The notes: generated by a model from the letters alone, not told the origin. DNA of 64,000 nt from Lumnitzera littorea (GCA_024138015.1 JAMXBB010000011.1:30618155-30682154); one strand, 5' to 3'; counted from the first letter of the stretch, positions 48,001 through 60,950 are shown. Numbers and translations are program-made.

Positions 48001-51000
48001 TATAACATGAATTGAAAATTTGGCTACCATAGATGAAATGGACTGGAAAATGAATGGAAAAACTTGTAACAAGCTTCCACTTTCTCTCTCTCCTTTTCAT
48101 GTCTTTTCATTTTCTTTTTTCCTTCTTTTTCCTTGAAAGTTTGCTAACAGATACAAATTCCTATTTAAAAGGCAAACGCTATAATCATGTAGGGTATCTC
48201 ATATCCACCCTAGTTTGTAACCTAGACAATGAGCTTATTAGATAGGCCTTAAACATTCATTTCGTAAGAAAAAGGTAACTCATGATTAGTTTAGTCAAAG
48301 AGGACTTCCTTACGCACTTTCGATCTGAATTTCACTCTTGATTATTATTCCAGAAATTATAATCTAGTTTGTAAGTGATACACTCTAATCAATCCGTTAG
48401 GTCTTTTTGGGTTCAGTATTGTAAATTGGGCTTTCGGTCAAATGGTTTCAAAAGAAGTTAATAGAGATGGCTTTTTTTGAAAGAAGTGCTTTCATCCAAC
48501 CCGAGGGGTACAAGTCAAGAACCCTTAGGAATGAACTAGATGTGCACTTGCCCCAGTTTCCAAAATAATTTTTATCTTAGATAAATTATTCTTCAAAATT
48601 GGAAGAGCTTTGAGTAGGGAGGTAATGTGGGTGGGAAGGTCTTGTGTATGAGAATCAAGTGGATAGAAAGGGTTTATGTTCGTGATTTGGAGTATGATTT
48701 TGAACTGAATATGGAGTTTTTGGTTTGTGGTTGAGAACAAGATTTTGAATGAATATGAGGTTTTGTGTTTTTGGTTGGGAATGCGATTTAAGGCCTTGTG
48801 TTTTTTTAGCAACTTAAGCCTTCTTTGATTGGGGATTTTCTCAAGCCCAATATTTGGGTATTTCTTCATTTTCCTTTTTCTTAGTTTTTTTCTTTTTTCA
48901 TTTCATTTCTTTCTTTTCTCTCTCCAAAAATAACTATCTCTTTTGTCAATTTTTTGTCTCTAGATGAATCAAGGCCCTAAATCCATAGGTTTAGAGTGCA
49001 TTGGCTTAGGTAAGGTATGTGTGGCCTTTAGGGTATTTGGAAAAATGTTAACTCTTCTTCAAAGAGAACAATTTATCGAAAACAAAAATTATCCTTGAAT
49101 TGTTATTACTGGGATAAGCACAAATCAGTTTTATCCTTTTCTCCTAATAAATGACCCTAACCTTTGAACTGCCCCACTATAGGGTGGTTCTTGATAAGGT
49201 TTACATTTGAAATGACTCCAAATTAGTTCAATAGGGTTATCAAAGGATAATTGTGTTTGAGATTTGAAAATGAATGCCTAACTTCATTTTGATCTGCGTA
49301 TCAAATTCAAAATGGACCTCCTTTAAGAAATGAGTCCAAAATATCCTCACCATGATGTCTCTTAACTCTCAAAGTGTTTAAGGGTTAGTGTATAGAATAT
49401 AGCTTACCTCTTTTCATTCAAAACTTTTTAAAAGTGAGTTACCAATTCCTTACATAAGGACGAATTGACCTTAAGGTGATGATGGACCTTACTCCCCAAT
49501 TCCTTGGAACATACCCCAGTTATGAAATTTCAAAGACTAAATGCCCCATGCCCTAGACTTATAGGTCTTAACGCCCTTAAGCTTCTATATTTGATTTTGG
49601 GTTAGGTTCTTTAGAGTTCGAATGGGTTGAAACTGACAACTTTTGAAGTGGAAGGGACTAATGAATTGCCCTTTTTGTTTGTACCGGGGATCAAGCTTAG
49701 GATAATGTTTCGTGGCTTTGTGTTTTAACTCGGTTCATGGTTGGACTTGATGGCTTAAGCCTTGAGTTTATTCAACTATCTTGATGGGCTAGGGCTCGGG
49801 TTTTGTTGGTTATTTTCTTGGGCCAAGTGAGTCTGTTTAGGTTAGCTGCCTTAATGGGCTAAGTAATTGTGTTTGTCCTAAGTCTCATAAGTATCTGTAA
49901 CCATTAGCAAATTTCTTTCTTTTCTTTTCTTTTCTTTCCTTTCCTTCTTTTTTCTTTCTTTTCTCTTTCTTTTTTTTTTTTTTTTTGAAAGAGAGAGAAA
50001 AAGTTGAGGCTTTTATGTTACGAAGCCCAAGTGATCGAATTGTAAATGGATGATTATAGAGGATTGCTTTCATAGAATTCTATATACAAGCCTAGAACAA
50101 CATTACTGAGAGTCTATTTATAAATAAGGAATTCTGAAGAATAAAAGACTAAACAAAGAAAATATCTAAATCTTATTTATTCCAAATAAAGAAGGCTATT
50201 TGCAAAATGCTAAATTTTCCTAAAAGAATGAATATCTTTGATTGGTAGAATACTAGGCATAATGATAATTACCTATTATTTTACAAGTTTGATTCTTTTC
50301 GTTTGGCTTCTTTTTTTATTTTTATTTTTTGTTTTTTATTTACTCCGTGAGAGTTGGGCTTAGTTGATGTGGGCCCAAACAAAAAGCGATAGATTCGAGC
50401 TCCCATAGATGTACGAAGGCCTGCACTAGAGTGATGTTTACGAGGATCTTCTGTAGAGAGAGGATGGGCCCAATCTTATTCTTAATAAACTCCTATTTAT
50501 TTGGGCTGAAGAGTCGAAACCACGTTTGAAGCAGTTTTTAAGGCCAATGCGGTAGGTTGATATGAATGTCTTTAAAAGACCCTTGACTTGATCCAGCCAT
50601 GACAAATTAAAATCAAAATTAAAGTTACAATTACAACGTAATCTAAACCTTACATAAAATTTTTTACAAATTATTTACAAGGAAATATTACAACCACAAT
50701 CACGACTTCACAACTGCCTTTATCAATTTAGGTTTGCTACATCATAGGTTCTTGTGAATTTTTGAAAAAGTTTTCATGTAATATAAATGGTGGGTTCTAA
50801 AGGTCCTCAAGTTCTGCAACCACTACGTTTTTTAAAGCAACGATTCTATAGTCGCATTTGAATTTGAGTAGGGTAGCCTAATTGGCCCCGGAAGGTGGTT
50901 ACCCCACAACATCCAAAGCTTACACAATGGCCCCCCTCCTAAGGTCCTAAGACAGCCTGGTTCTGACCGTGTCTACCATGTATTTATGATACAGAAAACA

Positions 51001-51219
51001 AAATAAAAGTAAAACCCCCAAAATTCCTCCTTAAATAAACTGCCATAACAAAAAAAATGTTAGTAAGAAACAAATAAATAAAATAAAAAATACATAAAAT
51101 AACATACCTAAGTTCTTTTTTATTATTTTTATTATTTCATCTTTTTTTTTTTAAATAATCCTATTTTCGGCAACTTCTAATGGCTAGCCCTCTAGCAATC
51201 CTCAGTGGAGTCGCCAAAC
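48001..51219. other. E1 interior, no coding signal
   Basis: No gag, pol or zinc-knuckle motif on either strand. A CTTTT-rich pyrimidine tract at 49910-49986 and A/T runs (51050-51150). The last 17 bases before the right LTR are CAGTGGAGTCGCCAAAC. Short open frames here are of chance length. Confidence 0.6.
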
Positions 51220-53955
51220 TGTTGAGCCTGATTTTTTTATTTCTTTTATTTAAAATTGATTTTCTCATTTCCTGATTAATACTAAACCCTAACCCATTTA
51301 ATATTAATCCTCGATTAAAGAAATTGAGAAATTCCGATTTTTTTATTAAAAATAATTTTTGGAGTTGCCACCCAACCTAATTCGGGAAAAGAAAAAGAAA
51401 CCATAACCAATTGGGTGGATTGATTACGATTTGGCTACCGGTTTTTATTTTCATTTTGAATGAAGAACCAAAGGGTTTCGAATTCGAGGGCTAACCTATT
51501 AAACCCTAATGAGTATCACTATCTATTTACCGAAATTAGGATTATTCTTCTAATTATAATATTTAAAAAATCAAAATCAAAAGAAAAAAAAAACCTAAGT
51601 TTTTATAGATTTTATCGTCACCCTGAAGGTGCCTACGTACCCGTTAGCCGAGATCAAATGATTGTAGTTCTTTCCGAAAACTTTAATATGTTAATTGATT
51701 TTAATTTTGAAAACTGCCCAAGTTTACGTTTTCAATTTATTTGGTTTATTTAAAAAAAAATCTAAAGGGGTCTTAACTCTTGAATGTTATTGTTTTATAA
51801 AATATACTCTAAAAATCCTATTTTTAAAAGGGCCTTTTATTAATTTTTATTTAAAGAAAAACAATTTCCATGTGATAAATCCTTAAGTAAAGCCAAATCT
51901 AAAAAGATAACTAATTCTAACAACCACTAAACTAATATATATAACTATCTACCAAAATAAAATAATTCCATATAATACACTTTATATAAGAACTAATACT
52001 AAAACTCCTAAAGTCATATTATATATTATGTTAACTAAGAAAATATAATAATGTGTATATACATAATAAAAAATAATCTTAATGACCCCTAAAGTAATAC
52101 ATATATACATTTATACTCATATAACTATTATTAAATAACCATTCACTTAAATCATTATCTAATATATATAATAGAGAAAACTAATGCTAAAAGAAATGCT
52201 CTAAATTAACATATACACACACATATATATAATGTTAAATAATTAAGGACATAATAAAATACTAATATAATATAATAATATAAAAAAAATCTAAAGAAAC
52301 CGAATCTGAACTAATTGTTCGGTGAAAGCAGTAATGTGCGAGGATTAGAGCGCCAGTTAGGTGTGTGCCATCACTATTACAACTATTCGTCGGGGTTCTG
52401 TAGTGGCTGCGGTGATTTGCTATTTTATTTGGTGTTATACGTGTTTGGAGGTTGATAGAGGGTCGAGTTTGCGAGTGAAGCGTGAGGCGTGCAATCGTGA
52501 AGTCAAGTGAGTGTAGGCCGCGTGACCATGGTAGTAAATTCAGCCAGATGTTTCGCTTCGGTCGAAGGGACGGCGAGCTGCGACGTGCTCGTGTGTGCAA
52601 GATAGTGGATGTATGTATATTCAGTTGTTGCTTAATCGAAAACTAGATCCTTGCTGACCATGTGCAGGTGTTTGTGGATGGAGAAGACAACAGCTTTCGT
52701 GGCCGTCCGTGTTGGTTAAGTTATGGTCTAAACTGCTTGACAATGGGTGAAGACGGTGATCGCATGGTTGTAAGCTCCTGTTGAGTGTATCACTTGCTGT
52801 TGGCGAAGGAGATGATGGGTCCGTGACTGTACAAAAAGAGACAAAGGTGTAGTAGAGTTGGTGTGTTGTTGATCAAAAGCTTAGAGTGTTATTGCAGTAG
52901 TTTAGACGACGTGACAGTGTGCATAAGTTCTTGAGCTCCGTCGGTACTGCTACTGAGTTTGGTTTTACTACTTGTGGACTATAGCAAAGGGGGGGTCGTG
53001 TTTGGTGAAGAGGATGAAGCAGTTGCTGTCATGAAATCAGGCGAGGCTAGACATTCGTATGTAGCCTGCTATAGTTGGATGAGGATGTAGTGGCTTTTTT
53101 GTGTCCGTGGAGTGTAACGCTGCTGCCATATAAAGTCAGGTCACTGCAGTTGATTCTCCGTATGCTTTGAAAGGAGTGAGGTCACTGGAGTTTAGCTTCT
53201 AATCAGAAGTTAGTGGCTAATTGTGTTTAGAGTGATGGATTAGACATGGCTTATGAGCTACTACAACATGCGTGGAAGGACGGTCGGCGAGTGGACGTGG
53301 TCTTGTTGTTGGACGGATCGAAGAGAGTGCTATGCAAGGATCGACGACGTGGTGTGTGCGTGTTTGGAGGATTGCCAACAGTGGAAATTGGATTATGAGG
53401 TGAAGTGCACCGCAAATGTGGAATTAGGATTGGTTGAGGAAGGACTTGATTTTTCTTTTTTGGCTAATGTGTAATCATGTCCCCTTTCTGACTACATGTG
53501 TGTTTATATAATCTAAACCATATCATATCTTATCATATCTAATTATATCTAATTCGTTAATTAAACTAGATTTAAATAAATTCAAATCTGATTTACATAG
53601 GTGCCTGCTGAGACTTGAACCCATGACCTCAAACTAAATCCACTCCAAACACTTCGATACTTATCCGTTAGGCCGTTGGCCTGTACCTTGACATTCAGTA
53701 CAATTAAACTATACTTAAACTATCCGATTCCCTAAAATAAAATTTTTTAACTAAACCTAAACTAAAACTATTTGTTCCTAATATAAGTCACTTCCTAAAA
53801 AGCTATGAAATTTTTATAATTTTTCTTTTCTTATTTTTTTTTTTTGGTATTTTCATTATTTGTTAATTTTTATTATTTTTTATCTTTTTGAATTAAGACC
53901 CTTTTTGTAAAAATAAAGATTAAGACTATGGAGGGGTAAAAATTAGGTGTCTACA
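51220..53955. repeat. E1 right LTR
   Basis: 2736 bases, TGTTGAGCC...GTGTCTACA, followed by TSD ATAGC. Relative to the left LTR it has an extra stretch of about 97 bases at 52937-53033 and lacks about 75 bases at 53596. The GC-richer part (52300-53480) has a 73-codon open frame at 53253-53474 that is interrupted in the left LTR. Confidence 0.93.
53598..53690 (-). other. tRNA-like block in E1 right LTR
   Basis: Same A-box-like and B-box-like words as 44424-44513 with a few transitions (GGGTTCAAGTCTC here). Its presence in both LTRs shows it was part of the LTR before insertion. Confidence 0.55.
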
Positions 53956-54405
53956 ATAGCACTATTGAGAAGACCCCATTTGAGGTCATCTACAGCGTTA
54001 ATGTCATTATTCCCTAAGACATGATCGTACCTCAACAGTTACTAAAGAAAGTCAATTTGGAGTTGATCAAGCCCAAGAATTACATGAGCTACACCAATCT
54101 GTATCTAAGAAGATCGCCAAGTTCAATTGGAGACTGCAAGAAATTAGTAGCTAAGGCTATCAAACTATTTTTTTCCACCTAGGAGACTTAGTATAGATTT
54201 ACCTCAACCAAGAAGGATTCCCATACTTGAGACAAAACAAGCTATCTCCTCGTGTTGATGGTTTGTTCAAGGTCCTAAAAAAGATCAACTGCATTGCTTA
54301 CTAGATCGAGTTGCCTGATGACTATGGTGCTTCTTCCACCTTCAACATGTGCAACCTGATTCTACACCAACCAAAAGAAGAAAATCCTGTAAGCACCATA
54401 GAAGG
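53956..54405 (+). pseudogene. B2 integrase C-terminal part
   Basis: Resumes in frame after the E1 TSD with a TIEKTPFEVIYSVNV block, the usual continuation of the gypsy integrase. Then VPQQLLKKVNLELIKPKNYM and, frame-shifted, the KLSPRVDGLFKVLKKINCIAY-like and STFNMCNL-like tail at 54235-54360. It ends near 54400, where C2 is inserted (GAAGG at 54401-54405). Confidence 0.82.
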
Positions 54406-57400
54406 TGTCAGGACCCTAAAAGGGGCCTAGTAGGATTACCTAAAATTTTCATAACATGTGTACACCCATGATATGAAAACCGTCTTGCAAGTCAGAGATT
54501 GCAAGACCCTAAATAATAAATCACTAAGAATAATGATTTTCAAGTAAATAATTTATTATAACATGACATAAGATATAATTATAAATAACTATGGATGTTC
54601 GATATCCCACGGTTCCTCAGAATCGCAGAGAATCGGTATCCCCTACCAAATATTAAGACAGGATTACCAACATTATAAAACTGCAGGTAGAATTAAATTA
54701 TATTAAATTCTAACATGTGAATATTTTCTACAAAGAGTGTTTATGTATCACCTATAAAAATCTCAACTAATCCTAACACTAATGTACATATCTTCATCTC
54801 GCCCTCAGCACTCGAGACTTATCCCAATCCCATCGTATGTAAACCTGCAAAAGAAAGACTATTGGGGAATAAGCTACAAGAGCTTAGTGAGATATCCCTC
54901 ATACCATACTGACAAACAAGTTATCAAACAAATTATTACAACCATATGAATGCATGTACACACAGAATGCCAAACAATATATGCAGTTGACCGGTACTGC
55001 ATATAATATCGGATTTTAACGCCCTCCGAGATAAGGGTTGGAGATTCATCGGCACCAATCACGACCGGGCTCTAGCACCTGGGTTTTTACCCATAACTTT
55101 GAATTCCGTATTTCACAAAAACACATTTCCATTTCCAAAAATCCAATAGTTCACAAAGTCCTAGGCCTAGCGGTGAGGTGGCCCCCGCAGTCCACACTCA
55201 CACCCTACAGCGGTGGTCTCTAGACGCGACCCCCAGCCACCTACGGTTAGCGTCTCCGGCGCCATTAGAACCCACGAGCCAAGGGTAGGGTCTTGTTGTA
55301 CCCATGCTCCTGCACGGTACCAATCAAATCATGTGGGAATCTATCCCTCCAAGGCCCTTCATTACCAATCGCGTGAAGTGACGGCCAGAATAAGTAATGC
55401 GATGCATGGATAATGCATGACTCTTTTGATTAAAGATAAGCCAAATATAATTAGGTCAGATTATGAGGTGATCAATCAATATCAACAAACCATCCAAATC
55501 ATATAAAAAATCAGTCATACCATCAAATCATCAATTATTGTATTTAACACTATTTCTTACAACAATCAATCAATATCAAGCACACGCATATCCCAAAACC
55601 CCATGCATCAAATTATTGATATTCAATTTTAGTGCACTAACTACAAGCACAAACAAGCATAGAGTCATTGGGAGTACTCACTTGACTATGACGACTCGCT
55701 CTAGTTGTAATAACCGATCGGGAGATCCTCGCCCTCGTCGGGATCACCTGATCATTATGAGATAACAGAGATATTAAGTAGTTGACTCAGCTAAGGGTTC
55801 TAAATATCTATCTACCTAATTCTACTTAGATTACTATCGGCCCTTATTCGATTAAACCTAATTGCTAATCGCACGTAACTTTTTCATTTTATTTTCAATA
55901 TTTACGAATTTATAGTCGTTTTTCATCGTTTTCGGATGTACATTCACACGGTAATGTCCGTTTTGGACGTTAAGACCCGTGTTTTATGATATGAGCTAAA
56001 ATTTTATTTTATTGAAATTTTATTTTATTGAAATTTTATTTTATTGAAATTTTATTTTATTGAAGTTTAATTATTCTATTGCTTATGTTTATGCCCTAGT
56101 TTAGGATTTAATGATTGAATTAGCTATTTGATTCTTACACTTAGGAAATTTTACATTAGTGCTACTAATTTACATACTTGATTAAGTTTAATTCAATCTA
56201 AGAGGTGTATTAGGGTTTAAGGAATTTTCGACTTCTAAATACATGTATATACCTATGTTATGTACTTATGTAATCTTATTATTTCTTCTATTATAAACCT
56301 ATGCTTACATCATCACTTATGTAATCAATTGATGATGTCATGGCTTATGTCATGTTTAGATAATGTCATAGCTTGTGTAATCCATTTATTACATGTAAAT
56401 ATATATGTCATTAAGTACTTATACATATACATATGTTATATACCTACCTACACTCATAACATACTAATATGTATACTTATGTACTTATACATATACTAAT
56501 ACATATACCTATATTCACATACGGTGGCATACGTATTTTTATACGTATTTTCGTATGCATTATCTACCCCCTTAAGAAAGCTTCACAATTTCATTCTTTT
56601 TGTATTTTAAGGGTATATTTGACATGATATATGTATGTATAGTTACTATATACCTTATTTTAGGTTATGTACATATTGTATACTTATGTACAAAGGTATT
56701 TATACATGTATTCTTCTAGCATATCCTTTTATACACCTACTCAAAGACATGTACACATGCATTTTCTTCCATTGCCTAAAGGATTCTACACTTCCATATG
56801 TAAAGATTGAAACTTTAAGCCTAAATCAACATATATATAAACACAACACATAACCTAACCTTTTCTCCTTCTAACTTGTAAAGAGGATGAAGTAAGACAT
56901 AAATACATAATAGCATACCTTAAGTTGCCCTTGATTATGGATGAAATGGTTGAAAATGAAAGAAAAATGAAAGGGAAATGAAGTTCACGGCATAGAGGAT
57001 GGTTTTGTTTTGTTTCCTTTGATTTATTTTGCTTATGGAAGAAGGAAAATGGTGGGGCCTAGAAGATGAAAGTAGTGGACGGCAAAGAAAAGAAAAAGAA
57101 GGGAAAAATCAAAAGAAAAGGGAAGAAATCATGAGAAGGAAGATATTTTTTTCCTAATGAAAGAAACACTTTTGTTGACTTTTTCAATTGTTGACTTTAG
57201 TCAACATGTGTTGACTTGGTCAACATTTTGACCTTGGTCAACTTTCAAAAAAATAAAGCCCCTTTTGTGTACATAATGAACTAATTAAGAAAAATTTGGA
57301 GAAAGATTATGGAAATGAAGGGAAATAAGAAATTTAGTGAATTGATTAGTAAAAATAGGTAATGAGATCTTCCATTAGGTATTTATATCCTATATACATC

Positions 57401-57838
57401 ATTTGGTAAGCTACTTAGTATAATTGAGATGAAAAATAGCATTTAGGGTATTAAGGTTTACTACATTTAACCTAATCTTCAACTATACCCTTAACTCTAA
57501 GTGAGACTATCCTAATCATATACTTAAGACATAAATGTAATCTATGATTCATTATCTTAGTTTCTAAGGGATCTCTAATGTTTTTATACATTTAGGGTAT
57601 TCTTACGCGATTAAATTTTTGATTGTCATCTTAGGGTTTTGATAAGGTTCGAGGTTTTAGGGTCTTCGTATGTAGTTAGGGATTCAATCGATGATTTAAG
57701 GTTCTTCGTATCCACTTTAGGTTTTGGATTGAGATTTTTATTGGTTTTAAATCTCATTTGCTCTTTTGAGTTCGGGAAATTATCTACAGTTTAGACGTTT
57801 GTTTCTATACTTAGAAAGTTAAATTCGCGGGGTTTACA
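54406..57838 (-). mobile_element. C2: 3.4-kb solo LTR, Tekay/Del-like
   Basis: A 3433-base TG...CA segment (TGTCAGGACC...GGGGTTTACA) with perfect TSD GAAGG at 54401-54405 and 57839-57843 and no coding domain. Read on the minus strand it starts TGTAAACCCCGCGAATTTAA and has a TTGACC/GGTCAA-rich block (opposite 57170-57245) and a GCCGTGAACTTC-type word (opposite 56975-56990), as in long LTRs of plant Tekay/Del chromoviruses. A solo LTR from unequal recombination is the simplest reading. Contains a 16-bp tandem repeat (56001-56064). C1 is a partial relative. Confidence 0.8.
56001..56064. repeat. 16-bp tandem repeat, four copies
   Basis: ATTTTATTTTATTGAA repeated four times without change inside C2. 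Confidence 0.95.
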
Positions 57839-57897
57839 GAAGGAAGAGTAGAGACCACTCCAAATTTGAGGACAAATCTTTCTAACTCCCAAGTAGA
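57839..57897 (+). other. B2 3' untranslated end
   Basis: CCAAATTTGAGGACAAATCT and the AGTAGA just before the LTR match the sequence adjoining the B1 3' LTR (opposite 11779-11830). The first five bases are the C2 TSD. Confidence 0.8.
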
Positions 57898-58725
57898 TGA
57901 TAGGAATCAATTCCTTGGATTAATTACGCATAGCTGAGCTAGAAGACTCCAAGGACTAGCTTAGAGGATACTAGCTCTAAGACATAGCCGAGATGGGGAT
58001 TCCTATCCTGAGCTGGTTCCTTGCCAACCTAACTATCAGATCCTTACTTGGTTTAGATCCACCTCTGTTCAGCAGCAATGCTTTATCCTAAAAGATAGCT
58101 TAAGAATAGCCGAGCTAAGCTCCTAATTAAACCATAGGCATCTGACATTAAATCAAGCTAACTTCTTTTCAGAAGAACTAATTGGTTCCCAACCTAGTTC
58201 AAATCAGGTCTACCCCTAATTGCTAGCACTTTCTGTTTCGCTTACTTTATATTATAGTCCTAACTCTTATCCTCCACACAACGCGTATCTTCTAGTGTAA
58301 CCTAAAAGGATTCTTTACTTTTTCGTATTAAATATTTTTTGTCTCTTTTACCCTTGTTAGTATGTCTTGTGTAATCTAGTTGTAAAATACTCTTTTGTCT
58401 TTTCATATATGTAAAGTAATCCTAGTAGATGAGTATATAAACCTCCACTTTCTTATACGTAGGGATCAACTAATCAATACAGAATTATTCACATTGAGCA
58501 ATCTTATTGTTCTCATTATCTTTCAACTCTTATCTATTCTCTTTAATAAGTGGCCCTTTAGTCCGAACCGGTGTGTTATATCCGACGGATTGTAGGCCAA
58601 GTAGAATTGAGTGATATATTATATCCATTCGGTAGCTACTTGGATTTTGCTAACTTTTTCCCTATTTATTCTTAGTTTGCTTTGTTGTGTTGCTTCTCCG
58701 TGTGTTCAACCCCGAAGATGCATCA
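57898..58725 (+). repeat. B2 3' LTR
   Basis: 828 bases, TGATAGGAAT...GCATCA, matching both B1 LTRs in reverse orientation. TATA-like GTATATAAACC at 58432-58442. Confidence 0.9.
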
Positions 58726-60950
58726 ATAGTATTAAAACTAAGCTCAAGATTTATAGGGAAATTAGGAAAGATTCATAAAATGGTGAGATGGCAAGAGCGG
58801 GTAAATTATGTTGAAGTGTTTCCCCTTTTAAAGTTCATGTTATATGTATTTCTTTCATATGGACTATTAACAATTTTATCATGTGATTATTATTAGAATC
58901 ACCTTGGAGACTTTTCTTTTACTATGCTTATGTTTTGGAGATAATAGGTATAAAAAGCTCTACCAATGGTAATAGGTTTAAATCACTTAGAAAAAGGTAA
59001 TTAAGTGTATGCGATTACAAATAGATTCAAATATTATAGCATATTTTCACATTAGGTATCACTAGATTTATAAGCTTAAGATTATAAATGCCTATCCATT
59101 GATACCTACAAAACCTTTAATAAGTGGGGATCGATGAAGTAAGAATTGGAATGATGGAAAACAATAAATATAAAATAAAAATATTTATAAAGAGTAAGCA
59201 ATCTTTAAATAATTAGGATTGCACAATAAACATGTTTGAACACAAGAATGGTAAAAAATATATTTATGAGTAATGAAACAACATAATAAATATATACATT
59301 TATAAGCCACCATAAAAGTTTAATTGATTAAAAAAAAACAACAACTGAAATTAAAACATAAGGAATAAGAACAATGAAATAAATAATGGAATATGAACTA
59401 AAATAATTTTTAAAAAAAAGGAAGAGAAGAAATAATAGATGGACTTAAACATAAATATAATAAAAGTTAACCATAACATCTACATGGCCAACTATGATAC
59501 CCAAAAATATTTATTAATTCATTAAGATCATTAAAATAGAATAATAACAAAATAATCATATATGTTTCAAATTTCAATAATACAAGTAAAAGTACGTCTA
59601 CACTACCTATCCCAATAGACGAAAACACTATCCTAATAAAATAATGATCATAAATAGTCACTAAAATGATACTAACACCACTAATATCAATCCCTGGACA
59701 CTTTAAAAAGTAAATATTGTCTTAGAATACCCTTATAATAAGAAGAAACACAATGATAAAACGATGGTTGAACAATAATACTAATAGCAAAAAATAATAT
59801 AGTAATAATTATAATAGTAATAATAACAACATGAAAGACTATGATAATGACGATTATAAAAATAACAATAATAAGATAAATGTCTCATAACATGAAACTA
59901 TTCCACTAAAACTCCCATAGTGAACGGTACTGTAAATACCAAATAAAACACAAAAAGTCATGAAATTCCTATACTCATAACTAACAATAAGTGAAACTTT
60001 TTGCAAAAGTCCTAATAAACATGGGATTAGGAAAGAAAAAAGGAAAATACACAACGAACTAAAATATTTAATTGAAAGGAAAAGAAGAGACCTAGATATT
60101 CAATATGCATTTTAGCATATATACGTATGAAATTGAATGGGGAGTCCATGTTTCTTTCTTATTTGATATGTGTCATCTCAGATCTATTAACTCCCATTAA
60201 ATTGTCATATGTCATCCTATAATGTTGTGTTGAGTTGTTAGTTATGTTCCAGTCATGTTTAGTTCAGTAAAGGTTAGACTGGTCAATTCCTATTTGTGTG
60301 AGTAATTGTGCAAAATGGTAAGGAAAATTAGTTCCATAACATCAAAGTAAAAAGTAAAGAAAATAACCATTGAATGAAATAAATTGGAAAATAACAAACT
60401 GATTCACTTGTAGTCTAACAGATAAGTAAAAGATCACTAATTACAAATGAAACAAATTTTTGAACCACCATACAAATGTCTTCAATATCTACCATAATAA
60501 CACTTACAAAGGAAAGTAACAATTAAAATAGTGATAAAACTATTTAAATTGTAACAAAATGTATTAAATTGCAAAATAAGAAACTTAAGGACATTACTTA
60601 AATAATTATACCTATAGAATAATGATATAAGCATAACCTTTTCTTTTCGTTTGAATAGTAGAATGGTAAAGTAAGTGAATTTGGAGTTTAAAAGTGTAAA
60701 AGCAAGAAGATTATTAGTTAAGCAATGGATTTGAAGAGAGGTTGGAGAATAATTTAGGAAAAATTTTAGGATTATAAGTGGAGTTATGAAGTCAAAATAG
60801 AGAAGAAATTTGAAGATTAATATAATTTGCAAAGTATATAGAATGAGGGGATGAAGGAAATTTCATGGATGGAAGTTGAAAGGACAATAACTAAAAATGT
60901 AAACTTCCGGAGAAATATAGTTATAATCTAGTGAAATTAGAGAAGTAACT

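Larger units (their letters stand above)
41982..53955. mobile_element. E1: 12-kb non-coding LTR element with satellite-like array
   Basis: Two long LTRs (41982-44775 and 51220-53955) flank 6.4 kb with no gag or pol. TSD ATAGC at 41977-41981 and 53956-53960 is perfect, and the B2 integrase frame continues across the rejoined site. The interior holds a hairpin (44785-44821), a 32-unit array of 81 bp (44931-47535), diverged repeat-like DNA and non-coding DNA, ending CAGTGGAGTCGCCAAAC before the 3' LTR. By definition this is a large retrotransposon derivative (LARD-like) that must be mobilised by enzymes of another element. The LTRs differ at about a dozen of the first 170 positions, mostly transitions, making it younger than H1. 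Strand is not certain; LTR order was taken from the array and boundary words. Confidence 0.88.
39197..58725 (+). mobile_element. B2: 5'-truncated Ty3/gypsy family-B element with two guests
   Basis: Family-B sequence in three pieces: 39197-41981 (gag end to integrase core), 53956-54405 (integrase C-terminus) and 57839-58725 (3' untranslated region and LTR). The gaps are exactly E1 and C2, each with a perfect TSD. The 5' LTR, primer site and most of gag are missing, replaced by C1/D sequence on the left. No TSD can be tested for B2 itself. Confidence 0.88.

Noticed and set aside
48525..48869. 114-codon minus-strand frame ending in an ETGASAHLVHS run that recalls a retroviral protease motif
   Set aside because: No other protease block is present, the rest is low-complexity, and it lies in the non-coding E1 interior.
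51460..51886. Plus-strand frames of 63 and 97 codons
   Set aside because: They lie in the E1 LTR and the first is interrupted in the partner LTR.
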